Assembly (NCBI GenBank): GCA_036639135.1 | Contig: JAVWJE010000001.1 | Coordinates: forward strand, 1 to 64,000 | Length of the DNA: 64,000 nucleotides | Direction of reading: 5' to 3' | Source of the DNA: Carnobacterium_A sp036639135 | Lineage (GTDB): Bacteria > Bacillota > Bacilli > Lactobacillales > Carnobacteriaceae | In this document: piece after piece, positions 34,883 through 44,181 of the stretch | Layout of the letters: the number at the start of each line of letters is the position of its first letter | Numbering within the stretch: the first letter of the stretch is position 1 | Notes under the pieces: model-generated | Told to the model about the DNA's origin: nothing | Databases searched by the model: none | The model's input: only the letters and a program-made list of their open reading frames with translations | Position numbers and translations under genes: made by a program

Positions 34883-34917
34883 AGATCAGGATTGAATCTC
34901 AAAGGAGGAAATAGTAA

Positions 34918-35994
34918 ATGATAGAAGTTTCAGCACCTGGCAAGCTTTATATTGCGGGTGAATACGCAGTAGTCGAACCTGGTCACCCAGCTATTATTGT
35001 TGCGGTTGATCAATTTATTACTGTATCCCTTGAACAAACAAAAAACGTTGGCAGCATCACTTCTTTTCAATATGGAAATTTACCTATTTTATGGAAAAGA
35101 AACAACGATCAATTAATTTTAGATAAACGCGAAAACCCTTTTCATTACATTTTAGCCGCTATTACATTAACGGAGAAATACGCTAAAGAACTAAATAAAG
35201 AACTTTCCTTTTTTAGTTTGACTATTGATAGTGAGTTAGACAGTTCCAATGGTCGCAAGTACGGACTAGGTTCTAGTGCAGCTGTTACCGTTGCTACGGT
35301 TAAAGCGTTGTGTCAATTTTACGAATTAGAAGACACAGATGAATTGGTGTTTAAGCTTGCCGCTTTAGCTCACCTTTCAGTTAAAAGCAATGGTTCTTGT
35401 GGCGATGTTGCAGCTAGTGTTTATGGCGGGTGGATAGCTTTTACTACTTTTGATAGTACATGGGTTACTGCTCAACAAGATTAAAAAGGGTATTCTATTA
35501 AAACGTTAATTGACAAAAACTGGCCCTCTCTTTCTATTACGCCTTTAACTCCACCTTGTGACTTACGCTTGGTTATTGGTTGGACAGGTTCCCCCGCATC
35601 TACTTCAGATTTAGTAGATGAAGTAACGAGTCAAAGAAGTCGAGATCAAAATGCCTATGAACAGTTTTTAAAAGACAGCAAACAATGTGTTAACAAAATG
35701 ATTCAAGGATTCAAAGAAAACGATATCCAAATTATTCAACAGCAAATTAGAAAAAATCGTGAACTGTTAGTTAAAATGAGTCATAATACTGGCGTGGTCA
35801 TTGAAACTTCTGCTTTAACTCAATTGTGTAACGTTGCTGAAAAGTATCATGGTGCAGCTAAATCTTCTGGGGCAGGTGGAGGTGATTGTGGGATTGTCTT
35901 ATTTAACCGCAGAGAAGGCCTATTGCCTTTGATGACTGCTTGGGAAAATGAAGGCATCACAAACTTACCGTTACATGTCTACAACAATAAATAA
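34918..35994 (+). pseudogene. mvaK2: Phosphomevalonate kinase interrupted by one in-frame TAA
   Basis: A GHMP kinase gene for the third step of the lower mevalonate pathway. The N-terminal part has GKLYIAGEYAVVEPGHPAI and GLGSSAAVTVA. The C-terminal part has the motif-3 SSGAGGGDCGIVLF. Both parts are in the same frame, and the only break is TAA at 35482-35484, after codon 188. The frame then continues at once with KGYSIKTLIDKNWPSL, family-typical sequence. Read through, the protein would be 358 aa, a normal length. One base change explains it. It could be a true mutation, a sequencing error or readthrough. AAAGGAGG precedes the ATG. Confidence 0.88.
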
Positions 35995-36012
35995 CTCGTT
36001 AATAAAGAAAGG

Positions 36013-37089
36013 ATGATCCTCATTAATTCTGCAAATAACAGAAAAAACGAGCATGTTTCGTTAGCTATGAACTTTTTTGAAGAGTCTCCCCAATCTGATT
36101 TTGATGCACTTCATTATGTTCATCATTCTTTCCCACAAATGTCTGTTGAAGACGTTGATCTTTCAACCTCTTTTGCTACATTTCAGCTAGATTACCCTTT
36201 TTACATCAATGCCATGACCGGCGGTAGCGACTGGACAAAAAAAATCAATAATAAACTAGCTATCGTTGCTCACGAAACTGGGATTGCTATGTCTACGGGA
36301 TCAGTTAGTGCAGCCTTAAAAAATCCTACAGTTAAAGATAGTTTCACCATTATAAGAGAAGCTAACCCATCTGGTCTCGTGTTTGCAAATTTAGGAACAG
36401 GTCAAACCGTTGAGAACGCGAAGAAAGCTGTCTCTTTGATGAATGCTGATGCTTTGCAAATTCATATTAATGCTCCACAAGAGCTAATCATGCCTGAAGG
36501 TGATCGAGACTTTTCTAATTGGTTAGATCAATTAGCTGCTATTGCTTCTGCATTAGATGTACCTGTTATAGCAAAAGAAGTTGGCTTTGGTATGAGTCGT
36601 GAAACAATCGAGTTGATTTTATCTGCTGGAGTAAAGACCATTGATATTAGTGGAAAAGGTGGAACAAACTTTGCCCAAATTGAAAACTATCGTCGCAAAA
36701 CAAATAAAATAGGCTATTTAGAAAATTGGGGCCAATCTACAGTTATTTCCTTATTAGAGGCTCAAGATTTCTTAACAACTGCAGACATATTAGCTTCTGG
36801 CGGGATTCGCCACCCGTTAGACATTATAAAAGCTCTTTCTTTAGGATCTAAAGCCGTTGGTATCTCTTCTTTAATTTTAAATATGATTATTAATAACAGT
36901 GTTGATGAAACAATCAGTCAAATCAATGATTGGAAAGAAAACTTAAAGTCTATTATGACAATGTTAGGTAAAAAAACGATTCAAGACTTACAGCAAACAG
37001 ATTTAATTCTTACAGGAGAAGCAAAAGAATGGTGTCTAGCACGTGGAATAGATTACACTCGATTGGCTATTCGTTCTACTGTTAGGTAA
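36013..37089 (+). CDS. fni: Isopentenyl-diphosphate delta-isomerase, type 2
   Basis: A 358-aa FMN-dependent TIM-barrel enzyme that interconverts IPP and DMAPP. Family marks are NRKNEHVSLA near the N terminus, FYINAMTGGS, MSTGSVSAALK, VIAKEVGFGMS, DISGKGGTNFA and ILASGGIRHPLDIIKAL. The start is unclear. The ATG at 36013 directly abuts its AAAGG, while the usual family start would be close to an ATT codon at 36022 that is better spaced. It is the last gene of the operon and is followed by a terminator. Confidence 0.93.
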   Translation: MILINSANNRKNEHVSLAMNFFEESPQSDFDALHYVHHSFPQMSVEDVDLSTSFATFQLDYPFYINAMTGGSDWTKKINNKLAIVAHETGIAMSTGSVSAALKNPTVKDSFTIIREANPSGLVFANLGTGQTVENAKKAVSLMNADALQIHINAPQELIMPEGDRDFSNWLDQLAAIASALDVPVIAKEVGFGMSRETIELILSAGVKTIDISGKGGTNFAQIENYRRKTNKIGYLENWGQSTVISLLEAQDFLTTADILASGGIRHPLDIIKALSLGSKAVGISSLILNMIINNSVDETISQINDWKENLKSIMTMLGKKTIQDLQQTDLILTGEAKEWCLARGIDYTRLAIRSTVR

Positions 37090-37102
37090 GTCTCAAGAAC
37101 TT

Positions 37103-37135
37103 GATACAATGATTTCATGCATTGTATCTTTTTTT
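37103..37135 (+). terminator. Terminator of the mevalonate operon
   Basis: GATACAATG (37103-37111) pairs with CATTGTATC (37120-37128), followed by seven T. Confidence 0.92.
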
Positions 37136-37197
37136 AGCTTCATTATTTTTTAAAGCCATAAATAAAAATACACACCCTAAAGAAATGAGGTCCATTT

Positions 37198-38199
37198 ATG
37201 AAATCTTTCCCAGCTTTTATTGCTAAAGAAGAAAATAATAAAATTGTCTCTACTATTCAACTCATTCAAAAAGAAGATTTACCTGTAGGTGATGTCTTAA
37301 TCGAAGTTCATTATTCTGGTGTCAACTACAAAGATGCCTTAGCAGCAAAATTGAATAGCGGTGTTGTTAGGCAATACCCTCTTACTTTGGGTATCGACTT
37401 AAGTGGCATCATAGTCGAATCAGCTGTATCTGAATTTGAAGTAGGCGATCCTGTTATTGTCACTGGTTACAAATTAGGAGTAGCACATGACGGCGGGTAT
37501 AGCCAATACGCTCGAGTTCCGAGCGAATGGGTTATTCCTTTACCAGATGGTTTAACTTTAAAAGAAGCCATGATTATTGGAACTGCAGGATTTACAGCTG
37601 CCCAATCTATTTGTGCTTTAGAAACTGCTGGGCTTCGTCCCAAACAAGGGCCCGTTTTAGTTACTGGATCGACCGGTGGTTTAGGAAGCATGGCTATTGC
37701 TATGTTAAGTAGACTAGGTTATTCTATTGAGGCCGTTTCTCGTAAAAAAGCGCAATCAGCAGACTATTTGCAAAAACTGGGTGCTCAAACCATTTTATCT
37801 CTCGAGGATATTCAGTTAGCTAAAGCCAAACCGTTAGCCAAACCACGTTGGTCCGCTATTGTGGATCCCGTTGGTGGTCCTCAATTAGCATCTCTGCTAG
37901 CTCAGTTACACTATAATGGTGCGATTGCATTGAGCGGAAATGCTGGTGGCGCTCATTTTGAAACAACCGTTTTGCCTTTCATTTTGCGAGGTGTAAAGTT
38001 AATCGGGATTGATTCTGTTGAATGCCCTAGCGATTTAAGAAAACAATTATGGCAACGACTAGCCACTGATATGAAGCCTAATCATTTAGAAGATATGGTT
38101 GATCAACAAATTAATTTAGCAAACTTGACACTTGTTTTTTCTAAAATTTTAGCTGGCGAAATGCAGGGTCGAACTTTAGTAAAAATAAAAGAACTCTAA
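37198..38199 (+). CDS. YhdH/YhfP-family NADPH oxidoreductase (acryloyl-CoA reductase type)
   Basis: A 333-aa zinc-independent medium-chain dehydrogenase/reductase. Typical are HYSGVNYKDALAA, the LGIDLSGIIVES strand, GYSQYARVPSEWVIPLP and the NADPH motif VTGSTGGLGSMAIAML. The subgroup (YhdH, AcuI) reduces acryloyl-CoA or quinone-like enones. It is monocistronic between two terminators, so its closeness to the mevalonate genes is probably not functional. Confidence 0.87.
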   Translation: MKSFPAFIAKEENNKIVSTIQLIQKEDLPVGDVLIEVHYSGVNYKDALAAKLNSGVVRQYPLTLGIDLSGIIVESAVSEFEVGDPVIVTGYKLGVAHDGGYSQYARVPSEWVIPLPDGLTLKEAMIIGTAGFTAAQSICALETAGLRPKQGPVLVTGSTGGLGSMAIAMLSRLGYSIEAVSRKKAQSADYLQKLGAQTILSLEDIQLAKAKPLAKPRWSAIVDPVGGPQLASLLAQLHYNGAIALSGNAGGAHFETTVLPFILRGVKLIGIDSVECPSDLRKQLWQRLATDMKPNHLEDMVDQQINLANLTLVFSKILAGEMQGRTLVKIKEL

Positions 38200-38260
38200 A
38201 AGAAACTATTTAAACCAAATCATTTCACACATATACTGATGTTTCCTATTTTGGAGACAT

Positions 38261-38296
38261 AAAGAAGCTAGGACAATAAATGCCTAGCTTCTTTAT
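38261..38296. terminator. Terminator between convergent genes
   Basis: A perfect 12-bp stem (AAAGAAGCTAGG with CCTAGCTTCTTT) and T-rich flank. It serves the yhdH-like gene and may act for the convergent GNAT gene. Confidence 0.87.
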
Positions 38297-38330
38297 CTTT
38301 ATTCTATTAAACAATTGGCTTCTTTTCTAG

Positions 38331-39158
38331 TTAGCTTATCAGCTCTTGAAAAAGATTTTTTTTGTTTTCTTCTTTTTTAGGTTTTAACATCACCCAATTT
38401 TTAGTTGTATCTTGATAACCGATACGGTGATATACACTTCCGGCTGCAGGATTATTATAAAATAGACACGCTTTTTTATTTTTTTCTAAACAATATTGAG
38501 TAAGAGCAGCTGTTATTGTTGTGGCATAACCGTTTGACTCTTCTGCTTTTATCGTGCCTATGCGAGTAATCATTGCAGCTGTTGAACTTTCTGCTGACAA
38601 CCTACCTGAAGAAATGATTTCGTTCTTTTCATTTTTAATTATTTTTATCATAACATCTTGATTATCTAACAGTTCAGATAATACCAATTCTGATTCTGAT
38701 ACCGTTTCAAAACATTCTTTTTGCCAAGCAAAATAAGCTGGGATACTAGACTTATCTAACTCTTCTACACGGTTCATAGATTGAGGGTATTCTAGTAATT
38801 TTTCGCAGACAGAAATAATGGTATCGCTTCTATCTAAATTTGGAAAATGGTCAACATACTGATTAACAGCTTCTTTTCCACCACTGATTACTTTTATTTC
38901 ATTGAGACTTTGTAGTAAAGGTAAGAATGTATCAAGCCCAGAAAAATCTTCCCCGTGAACCGGTATAGCAATATCTTTGTACCGTAATAATATTCCTTCA
39001 ATTTCATCGATTTCATTTGTATACGCCCAAACATCTTGATCTAAAGAATCAAATCCGAATCTTTCTATATCTGCAATAACAAACAGATTTGTTAATTGGT
39101 CTACCTTTAAAAAATCAAGGATTAAGTCTTTATGGGTATCAGCACATTTATATATCAA
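38331..39158 (-). CDS. GNAT-family acetyltransferase with N-terminal extra domain
   Basis: A 275-aa protein. The C-terminal half is a GNAT domain: TRIGTIKAEESNGYATTITAAL holds the acetyl-CoA loop, and NNPAAGSVYHRIGY is the typical last strand-helix. The N-terminal 120 residues look like a degenerate second GNAT-like half. The TTG start is supported by AGGAGGAACAATC. It lies 24 bp after the thioesterase gene's stop, possibly in one transcript. Substrate unknown. Confidence 0.76.
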   Translation of the reverse strand: MIYKCADTHKDLILDFLKVDQLTNLFVIADIERFGFDSLDQDVWAYTNEIDEIEGILLRYKDIAIPVHGEDFSGLDTFLPLLQSLNEIKVISGGKEAVNQYVDHFPNLDRSDTIISVCEKLLEYPQSMNRVEELDKSSIPAYFAWQKECFETVSESELVLSELLDNQDVMIKIIKNEKNEIISSGRLSAESSTAAMITRIGTIKAEESNGYATTITAALTQYCLEKNKKACLFYNNPAAGSVYHRIGYQDTTKNWVMLKPKKEENKKNLFQELIS

Positions 39159-39182
39159 GATTGTTCCTCCTAATGGAATCTT

Positions 39183-39731
39183 TTACTCGTTTTTTTCATC
39201 TTCCCAAGCTGCTGAATAAGAAATAACATTTGCAAATTGTTCATTAAATTCGCGGTTTAAAAGACGCTTTTGATGACGTTTTTCGTATCCGCTACAGACT
39301 AATTTTTCTTCTTTCGTTGTAGGCTCGATTAATGGAACTACAACAGTCGGGTTTGATTCGCTTTTCATAGAAACAAATGTACTAAAACTTGTTGCAGCAA
39401 GATAACGTTCACCAGTCATCAAGTCTTCCCCCATAATTTTACAAAAAACTTCCATAGAAGAGTTTCCTACACCAGATACGTAACTTTCAATACACACAGA
39501 ATGATTGCTTGGTAATGGGTGCAAAAAATCTAACGAATCAATTGATGCTGTTACCGTTATACCTCTTGAGTGACGCGCAGCTGAAATAGAAGCCGTATTA
39601 TCGATCCAACTCATAAGATTTCCGCCAAATAAAGTCTGGTGATGATTTAAATCAAATGGCAATACACGATGTGTTTGAACCACTTTTGTTTCACTGCATT
39701 TTTTTATAGTACGATTCTTTAATTTTGACAT
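39183..39731 (-). CDS. Acyl-CoA thioesterase, hotdog fold (YkhA-like)
   Basis: A 182-aa hotdog protein. The signature is LFGGNLMSWIDNTASISAARHS with the catalytic Asp, then a strand-rich half (VCIESYVSGVGNSSMEVFCK). This is the pattern of medium/long-chain acyl-CoA hydrolases. The ATG at 39731 follows GGAGGAAAGAC; the frame is open upstream without a ribosome site. The C-terminal tail, rich in Glu and Arg, is not conserved in the family. Confidence 0.86.
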   Translation of the reverse strand: MSKLKNRTIKKCSETKVVQTHRVLPFDLNHHQTLFGGNLMSWIDNTASISAARHSRGITVTASIDSLDFLHPLPSNHSVCIESYVSGVGNSSMEVFCKIMGEDLMTGERYLAATSFSTFVSMKSESNPTVVVPLIEPTTKEEKLVCSGYEKRHQKRLLNREFNEQFANVISYSAAWEDEKNE

Positions 39732-39821
39732 GTCTTTCCTCCAAAAAAATAGTTTAGTTAGGTTACATTCCATTCTTTTTTATTATAGCATGTTTTTTTA
39801 GAAGTGAGACCTACAGAGATT

Positions 39822-40145
39822 TCAACTTAAATAAATGAATAATGAAAGACTACAAACACCGGCTACCATTGACCAAAATAAACTTTTAGTATAATAAGCA
39901 ATAGCAGCTGTGATAACTGAGGGTATTAACTTTAAATTGATTAATGGATTTGCATTTAAGTTTCCCGTCCAGAAAAAGATATCAGAAAAAATTAAAGCTG
40001 AAAGAATAGAAACAGGAATAAAGGACATCCACTTTGCAAATTTTTCCGGAATGGTTCGTTTACTTAAAATAAGCATCGGTAACATTCTTGGTAGGTAAGT
40101 CACAATCGCCATACCAAAAATTAAAATCCATGGGTTTAATGTCAT
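39822..40145 (-). CDS. azlD: Branched-chain amino acid exporter small subunit AzlD
   Basis: A 107-aa membrane protein with four hydrophobic segments. It contains the AzlD-type early TYLPRMLPML and a following FAKWMSFIPVSILSALI. With AzlC it forms an export system for branched-chain amino acids or analogues. Its ATG lies immediately against the azlC stop, so translation is coupled. Confidence 0.85.
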   Translation of the reverse strand: MTLNPWILIFGMAIVTYLPRMLPMLILSKRTIPEKFAKWMSFIPVSILSALIFSDIFFWTGNLNANPLINLKLIPSVITAAIAYYTKSLFWSMVAGVCSLSLFIYLS

Positions 40146-40850
40146 TTACTGTAAAACCCCCTTTGCTTTTTTTTCATCCAAATACTTATCTATCACATAA
40201 CCAAAAAAAGAAGCCAAAATTGCTGCAATAACGAGTGCGATATTATGATGTAAGAGTTCCATTAACACGACTGATAAAATGCCTGCAACTAACCCTACAA
40301 CAATAAATAACTTAGAAATCAGCTGATTAACTAATAAAGCTATAAACATGGCAATCAAAACATAATTCATAATCGTTATATCAATCATCAACGCACTTCC
40401 TATCCATCCTCCAACTACTGTGCTAAGAACCCACGTTAGATAGGCTGACAGATTCGTTGCTAGTGCTTGGTGTGCAGACCACTCATGATTTTGAAATTGA
40501 TTGTAATTTACGGCGTATGCTTCATCTGCCAATGTGTGACTAAACAGTAAAATAAACAGAACCGAACTGTTTTTAAAAAATTTAGATAAACTAGAACTCA
40601 TTAATAAGTGTCTTAAATTCAAGAAAAAAACCATCATAATAATGATGGGTGTTGTAGCACCCATGACAACCATTGAAGCAGCCATAAATTGAGCTGCACC
40701 TGCAAATACAAATAAACTCATTAATAAAATAGCTACAATACTAAAGCCGGAATCATATAAAAGCATGCCACATGCTAAACCTAATGGTATGTACCCTAGC
40801 ATCACTGGAAAAATGATTTTAAACCCGTCTTGCCAATCTTTTCTTTTCAT
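40146..40850 (-). CDS. azlC: Branched-chain amino acid exporter large subunit AzlC
   Basis: A 234-aa membrane protein of the AzlC family with six or seven hydrophobic segments. Typical motifs are GYIPLGLACGMLLYDSGFS, VFAGAAQFMAASMV and LNLRHLLMSSSLSKFF. The ATG at 40850 is chosen because GGAGGG lies at the right distance; the frame extends upstream without one. Confidence 0.88.
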   Translation of the reverse strand: MKRKDWQDGFKIIFPVMLGYIPLGLACGMLLYDSGFSIVAILLMSLFVFAGAAQFMAASMVVMGATTPIIIMMVFFLNLRHLLMSSSLSKFFKNSSVLFILLFSHTLADEAYAVNYNQFQNHEWSAHQALATNLSAYLTWVLSTVVGGWIGSALMIDITIMNYVLIAMFIALLVNQLISKLFIVVGLVAGILSVVLMELLHHNIALVIAAILASFFGYVIDKYLDEKKAKGVLQ

Positions 40851-41037
40851 CACTTTTCCCTCCTCAACAAAAAAATAGTAACGTTTAGTGTACCACGTTC
40901 TCACATAATTTTCTCATTAATTTTTAATTTAATTGGTATGATTCCATTTATCTGGTAGATTATATTGTGCTCACAAATCTATTTTGCTATGCTAAGTCTA
41001 CTAACTTAATCACACAAAAAAAGGATGAGATAAAATC

Positions 41038-41235
41038 ATGCTAAAAAAAGTTCTACTGGGTATTTTTCTTACTAGTTGTCTTTATTTTGCTTTATATTTA
41101 TTTTCAATAACGTTTCGATTTATTGTAGTAAATGGTGGAATTTGGGCGTACATACATGTCATTATGAGTATCATTCTATTTCTAGGTCTTTTTCTATTTA
41201 TCGTTTCTGTTCTTCATTATTTATTTGTTGAATAA
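41038..41235 (+). CDS. Small two-TM membrane peptide, 65 aa
   Basis: A very hydrophobic protein with two predicted membrane segments separated by a short polar loop (VVNGGIW). There is no recognised family. A GGATGAGAT stretch lies somewhat far (about 13 nt) from the ATG, so translation is plausible, not certain. It is alone in the gap between azlC and pdp and ends just before a terminator. Confidence 0.45.
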   Translation: MLKKVLLGIFLTSCLYFALYLFSITFRFIVVNGGIWAYIHVIMSIILFLGLFLFIVSVLHYLFVE

Positions 41236-41240
41236 AAAAA

Positions 41241-41286
41241 CCAGCCAATTACTTAAACCATCCTAATGGTCTAAGCAACTGGCCTG
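41241..41286. terminator. Bidirectional terminator downstream of pdp
   Basis: CCAGCCAATTACTTAAACCAT pairs imperfectly with ATGGTCTAAGCAACTGGCCTG, flanked by A7 and T6 runs. It serves pdp on the minus strand and the small ORF on the plus strand. Confidence 0.85.
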
Positions 41287-41315
41287 TTTTTTCATCCTAC
41301 TATCCTAATGAAATT

Positions 41316-42617
41316 TTAGTCAACGATAACTTCGTGGATCAATTGAATGGGTTCTGCTTTATCAGAAATAGTCATATTTTCTTGAATCTTAGTTTCAACA
41401 GCCGTTACTTCTGGTTGATTGCTGTAAATAGTCACTAAAGATTCGCCTTTTTTAACTTTGTCCCCTACTTTTTTACGCAACATTAAACCAACAGCTAAAT
41501 CAATTTTACTTTCTTTATTTGCCCTACCAGCTCCCAGCATCATTGCTGCAATTCCAATTTCATCCGCATTGATTTGAGAAACAACCCCATCACGAGTCGC
41601 TAATACTTCTGACTGATAAGCTGCTTGTGGGAGACGTTCAGGATGATCGATAACCGATGCATCTCCGCCTTGTGAAGCAACGAATTCTTTAAATTTCTCC
41701 AATGCTTTACCGTTATTCAAGTTTTCTTCTAATAACAATCTTGCTTCGGCTAAATTATTGCCTACCCCTGCTAGATGTACCATTTGACTTCCTAATATTA
41801 AACATAGTTTAACTAAGTCCGCTGGCCCATGTCCTTCTAGTGTATCAATGGCTTCTTTTATTTCTAATGCATTTCCAATAGCTAAACCTAATGGTTGGCT
41901 CATATCTGAAATAACAGCCATCGTTTGACGTCCTACTAAGTTTCCGATTTTTACCATAGCATGCGCTAATTCTCTTGCATCTTCTTCTGTCTTCATAAAT
42001 GCACCAGCACCAATTTTTACATCTAAAACAATAGCATCTGCTCCAGCTGCTATTTTTTTACTCATGATTGAGCTTGCAATTAGTGGAATCGATTCCACAG
42101 TTCCTGTAACATCACGTAAGGCATAGAGTTTTTTATCAGCTGGTGTTAGGTTGCCAGATTGTCCTACTACAGCCACTTTATTTTTATTTACTAATTCAAT
42201 AAATTTTTCTTGTGTTAATTCAACAGTGAATCCTGGGATCGCTTCTAATTTATCGATTGTACCACCCGTGTGACCTAACCCGCGCCCACTCATTTTCGCA
42301 ATAGGAACTCCTAAACTAGCTACCAAAGGAGCTAATACTAACGTTGTTGTATCTCCTACTCCGCCTGTTGAATGTTTATCTACTTTTATTCCATGAATAT
42401 CTGATAAATCAATTTTTTCCCCTGAATTTACCATGCTCATTGTTAAATCACTTCGTTCATGATCATCCATTCCTTGGAAATAAATGGCCATTGCCATTGC
42501 ACTCATTTGATAATCAGGAATTTCACCGGTGGTGAAGCCTTCTATCATGTAATTAATTTCTTCTGTTGTTAATGTTTTTCCATGTTGTTTTTTAGCGATT
42601 AAGTCTACTATACGCAT
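41316..42617 (-). CDS. pdp: Pyrimidine-nucleoside phosphorylase
   Basis: A 433-aa enzyme that cleaves uridine, thymidine and deoxyuridine with phosphate. The phosphorylase signature is visible as KMSGRGLGHTGGTIDKLE, preceded by VDKHSTGGVGDTTTL (phosphate loop) and followed by SIPLIASSIMSKKIAAG. Firmicute pdp and proteobacterial deoA share these; length and lineage favour pdp. It sits 123 bp downstream of rpiA on the same strand. Together they feed nucleoside pentose into the pentose phosphate pathway. Confidence 0.93.
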   Translation of the reverse strand: MRIVDLIAKKQHGKTLTTEEINYMIEGFTTGEIPDYQMSAMAMAIYFQGMDDHERSDLTMSMVNSGEKIDLSDIHGIKVDKHSTGGVGDTTTLVLAPLVASLGVPIAKMSGRGLGHTGGTIDKLEAIPGFTVELTQEKFIELVNKNKVAVVGQSGNLTPADKKLYALRDVTGTVESIPLIASSIMSKKIAAGADAIVLDVKIGAGAFMKTEEDARELAHAMVKIGNLVGRQTMAVISDMSQPLGLAIGNALEIKEAIDTLEGHGPADLVKLCLILGSQMVHLAGVGNNLAEARLLLEENLNNGKALEKFKEFVASQGGDASVIDHPERLPQAAYQSEVLATRDGVVSQINADEIGIAAMMLGAGRANKESKIDLAVGLMLRKKVGDKVKKGESLVTIYSNQPEVTAVETKIQENMTISDKAEPIQLIHEVIVD

Positions 42618-42740
42618 CTTTGTTTGTCTCCTTTAATTCATTTTATTCTAGTATTTTACCACACTTACGCGTGTTAGCGGTTTCAATAATGTAAAATGAT
42701 ACGTTTTCTCAGCTATTTATCATCAAACTCTCAAAAATTA

Positions 42741-43412
42741 TTATCTAACATCCAGAACTTCTATAGAATTTTCGTGTCCTACAATAACCGTGTTGACCAT
42801 ATCTAAAAACAAACCATGTTCAACAACGCCAGTTAGGCTATCTAACCAAGTTGCTAATTCTTTTGGGTTTTCTATTACATTTAAATGCAAATCAATGATA
42901 TAATGCCCACCATCTGTTACATATAGTTCTTTCGAATCATTTAGACGCAATTCAGGATGCAATTTTTTTGATTCGAATAGTCGAAAAAGGTGTTTATATC
43001 CAAATGATACAATTTCAACCGGTAAAGGAAAGGCACCAAGCGTTTTTACCATTTTACTATCATCAACAATCCAAATAACTTTTTCACTATTATTTGCTAC
43101 TAACTTTTCAAATAATAAAGCACCGCCGCCGCCTTTGATCCCTTGATAATCTTCACTTACCTCATCAGACCCATCGATTGTTAAATCAATTTTATCCACA
43201 TTATTTAAATCAACTAATGGAATGTTTAATGATTTTGCTTGCTCTTTTGTGCGAGTAGATGTCGTCACTCCTGTGATGGTTAGACCTTCTTTTACTCGTC
43301 TTCCAAGCGCTTCAACTAAATAATAAGCTGTTGACCCTGTACCCAATCCGACAATCATTCCTTCTTTAACATACTCTGCTGCTTTTTCTCCAACCATTTG
43401 TTTAACGTTCAT
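42741..43412 (-). CDS. rpiA: Ribose-5-phosphate isomerase A
   Basis: A 223-aa isomerase of ribose 5-phosphate and ribulose 5-phosphate. Motifs: IVGLGTGSTAYYLVEALG, LTIDGSDEVSEDYQGIKGGGGALLFEK (catalytic Asp, Glu and Lys lie in this region) and WIVDDSKMV. AAGGAGG precedes the ATG. It is followed by pdp on the same strand with no clear terminator between, so co-transcription is possible. Confidence 0.95.
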   Translation of the reverse strand: MNVKQMVGEKAAEYVKEGMIVGLGTGSTAYYLVEALGRRVKEGLTITGVTTSTRTKEQAKSLNIPLVDLNNVDKIDLTIDGSDEVSEDYQGIKGGGGALLFEKLVANNSEKVIWIVDDSKMVKTLGAFPLPVEIVSFGYKHLFRLFESKKLHPELRLNDSKELYVTDGGHYIIDLHLNVIENPKELATWLDSLTGVVEHGLFLDMVNTVIVGHENSIEVLDVR

Positions 43413-43651
43413 TCTATTTCCTCCTTATTATCGTCATTTCTTTTCTCAAAAAATAATTTAAACTAAAAAATATGTAGAATTTTAAACGGTTTTATTTAAA
43501 TAGGGTTTTCAAATTCTTTTTGCCTATCAGAATAAAAGTTAGTAGAAGGAAAAAACCTTCCTTGTTATTTTACCATTTGTGCTAGCTGGAAAGCAATATC
43601 ATCAGTCTAAATCAATTGAAAATCTGGTGTATATAATAATTTTTTTCAAAA

Positions 43652-43703
43652 AAACCTATAAGTTAAAACTGTTTACACTAACACAGTCTTTTCTTATAGG
43701 TTT
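43652..43703 (-). terminator. Terminator downstream of the codB remnant
   Basis: AAACCTATAAG (43652-43662) pairs with CTTATAGGTTT (43693-43703), with an inner AAACTGT/ACAGT stem. On the minus strand TTTTTTTGAAAAAAATT follows. The rest of the 361-bp gap 43413-43774 is AT-rich and I see nothing further in it. Confidence 0.8.
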
Positions 43704-43774
43704 ATTATTGAAGCATTTTATTCACTTATTAGCTAACCTTTATTATTCATCGGAATGAATTTAGTCATGTTTTT

Positions 43775-44143
43775 TTATTTTCTATCTTCGTTGGCAATTC
43801 CAACACCAAACCAGCCAACCTGTGTTACTCCTAACAGAAATGAAACCAAGTACGATCCTTTTTCTCCGAAAGAATATTTTGCGAGTAAGTGTTTTGATAG
43901 TCCTGTACCTGAACTGATAAAAGCAAGAAATCCTGTATAGATACCTAGTATCAAATTTCCGATTAAGACGGCGATAGTAAAGTCTTTAAATGATAGTCCT
44001 GCTCCAATTGTTCCTCCCGTCAACATACTAGCTGAGAAAAACGTGAAGCCTAACAAGATGAAAAGCATGGACTAAAAGCCTTTTTTGTTCTCATCCTTTA
44101 CCATTGTCAATGAATCATCCTTATCTTGCTGAGTCTTTTCCAT
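43775..44143 (-). pseudogene. codB: Decayed cytosine permease codB (N-terminal part only)
   Basis: Reading from the ATG at 44143 gives a CodB-like N terminus that reaches KKGF, then a TAG at 44075-44077 and then SMLFILLGFTFFSASML in the same frame. In intact CodB proteins a Trp stands at that position, so TGG to TAG explains it. The frame continues through FLLGVTQVGWFGVGIA and then ends in an unrelated five-residue tail. About three quarters of the protein is missing. So there are two lesions: a nonsense codon and a large 3' deletion. The upstream PyrR leader is intact. Confidence 0.82.
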
Positions 44144-44181
44144 TATACTCCCTCTTATTATTCACCAGTACCTGTACATAC

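Noticed and set aside
35482..35484. Recoding of the mvaK2 stop as selenocysteine or pyrrolysine
   Set aside because: The codon is TAA, which is used by neither system, and no recoding element is visible.
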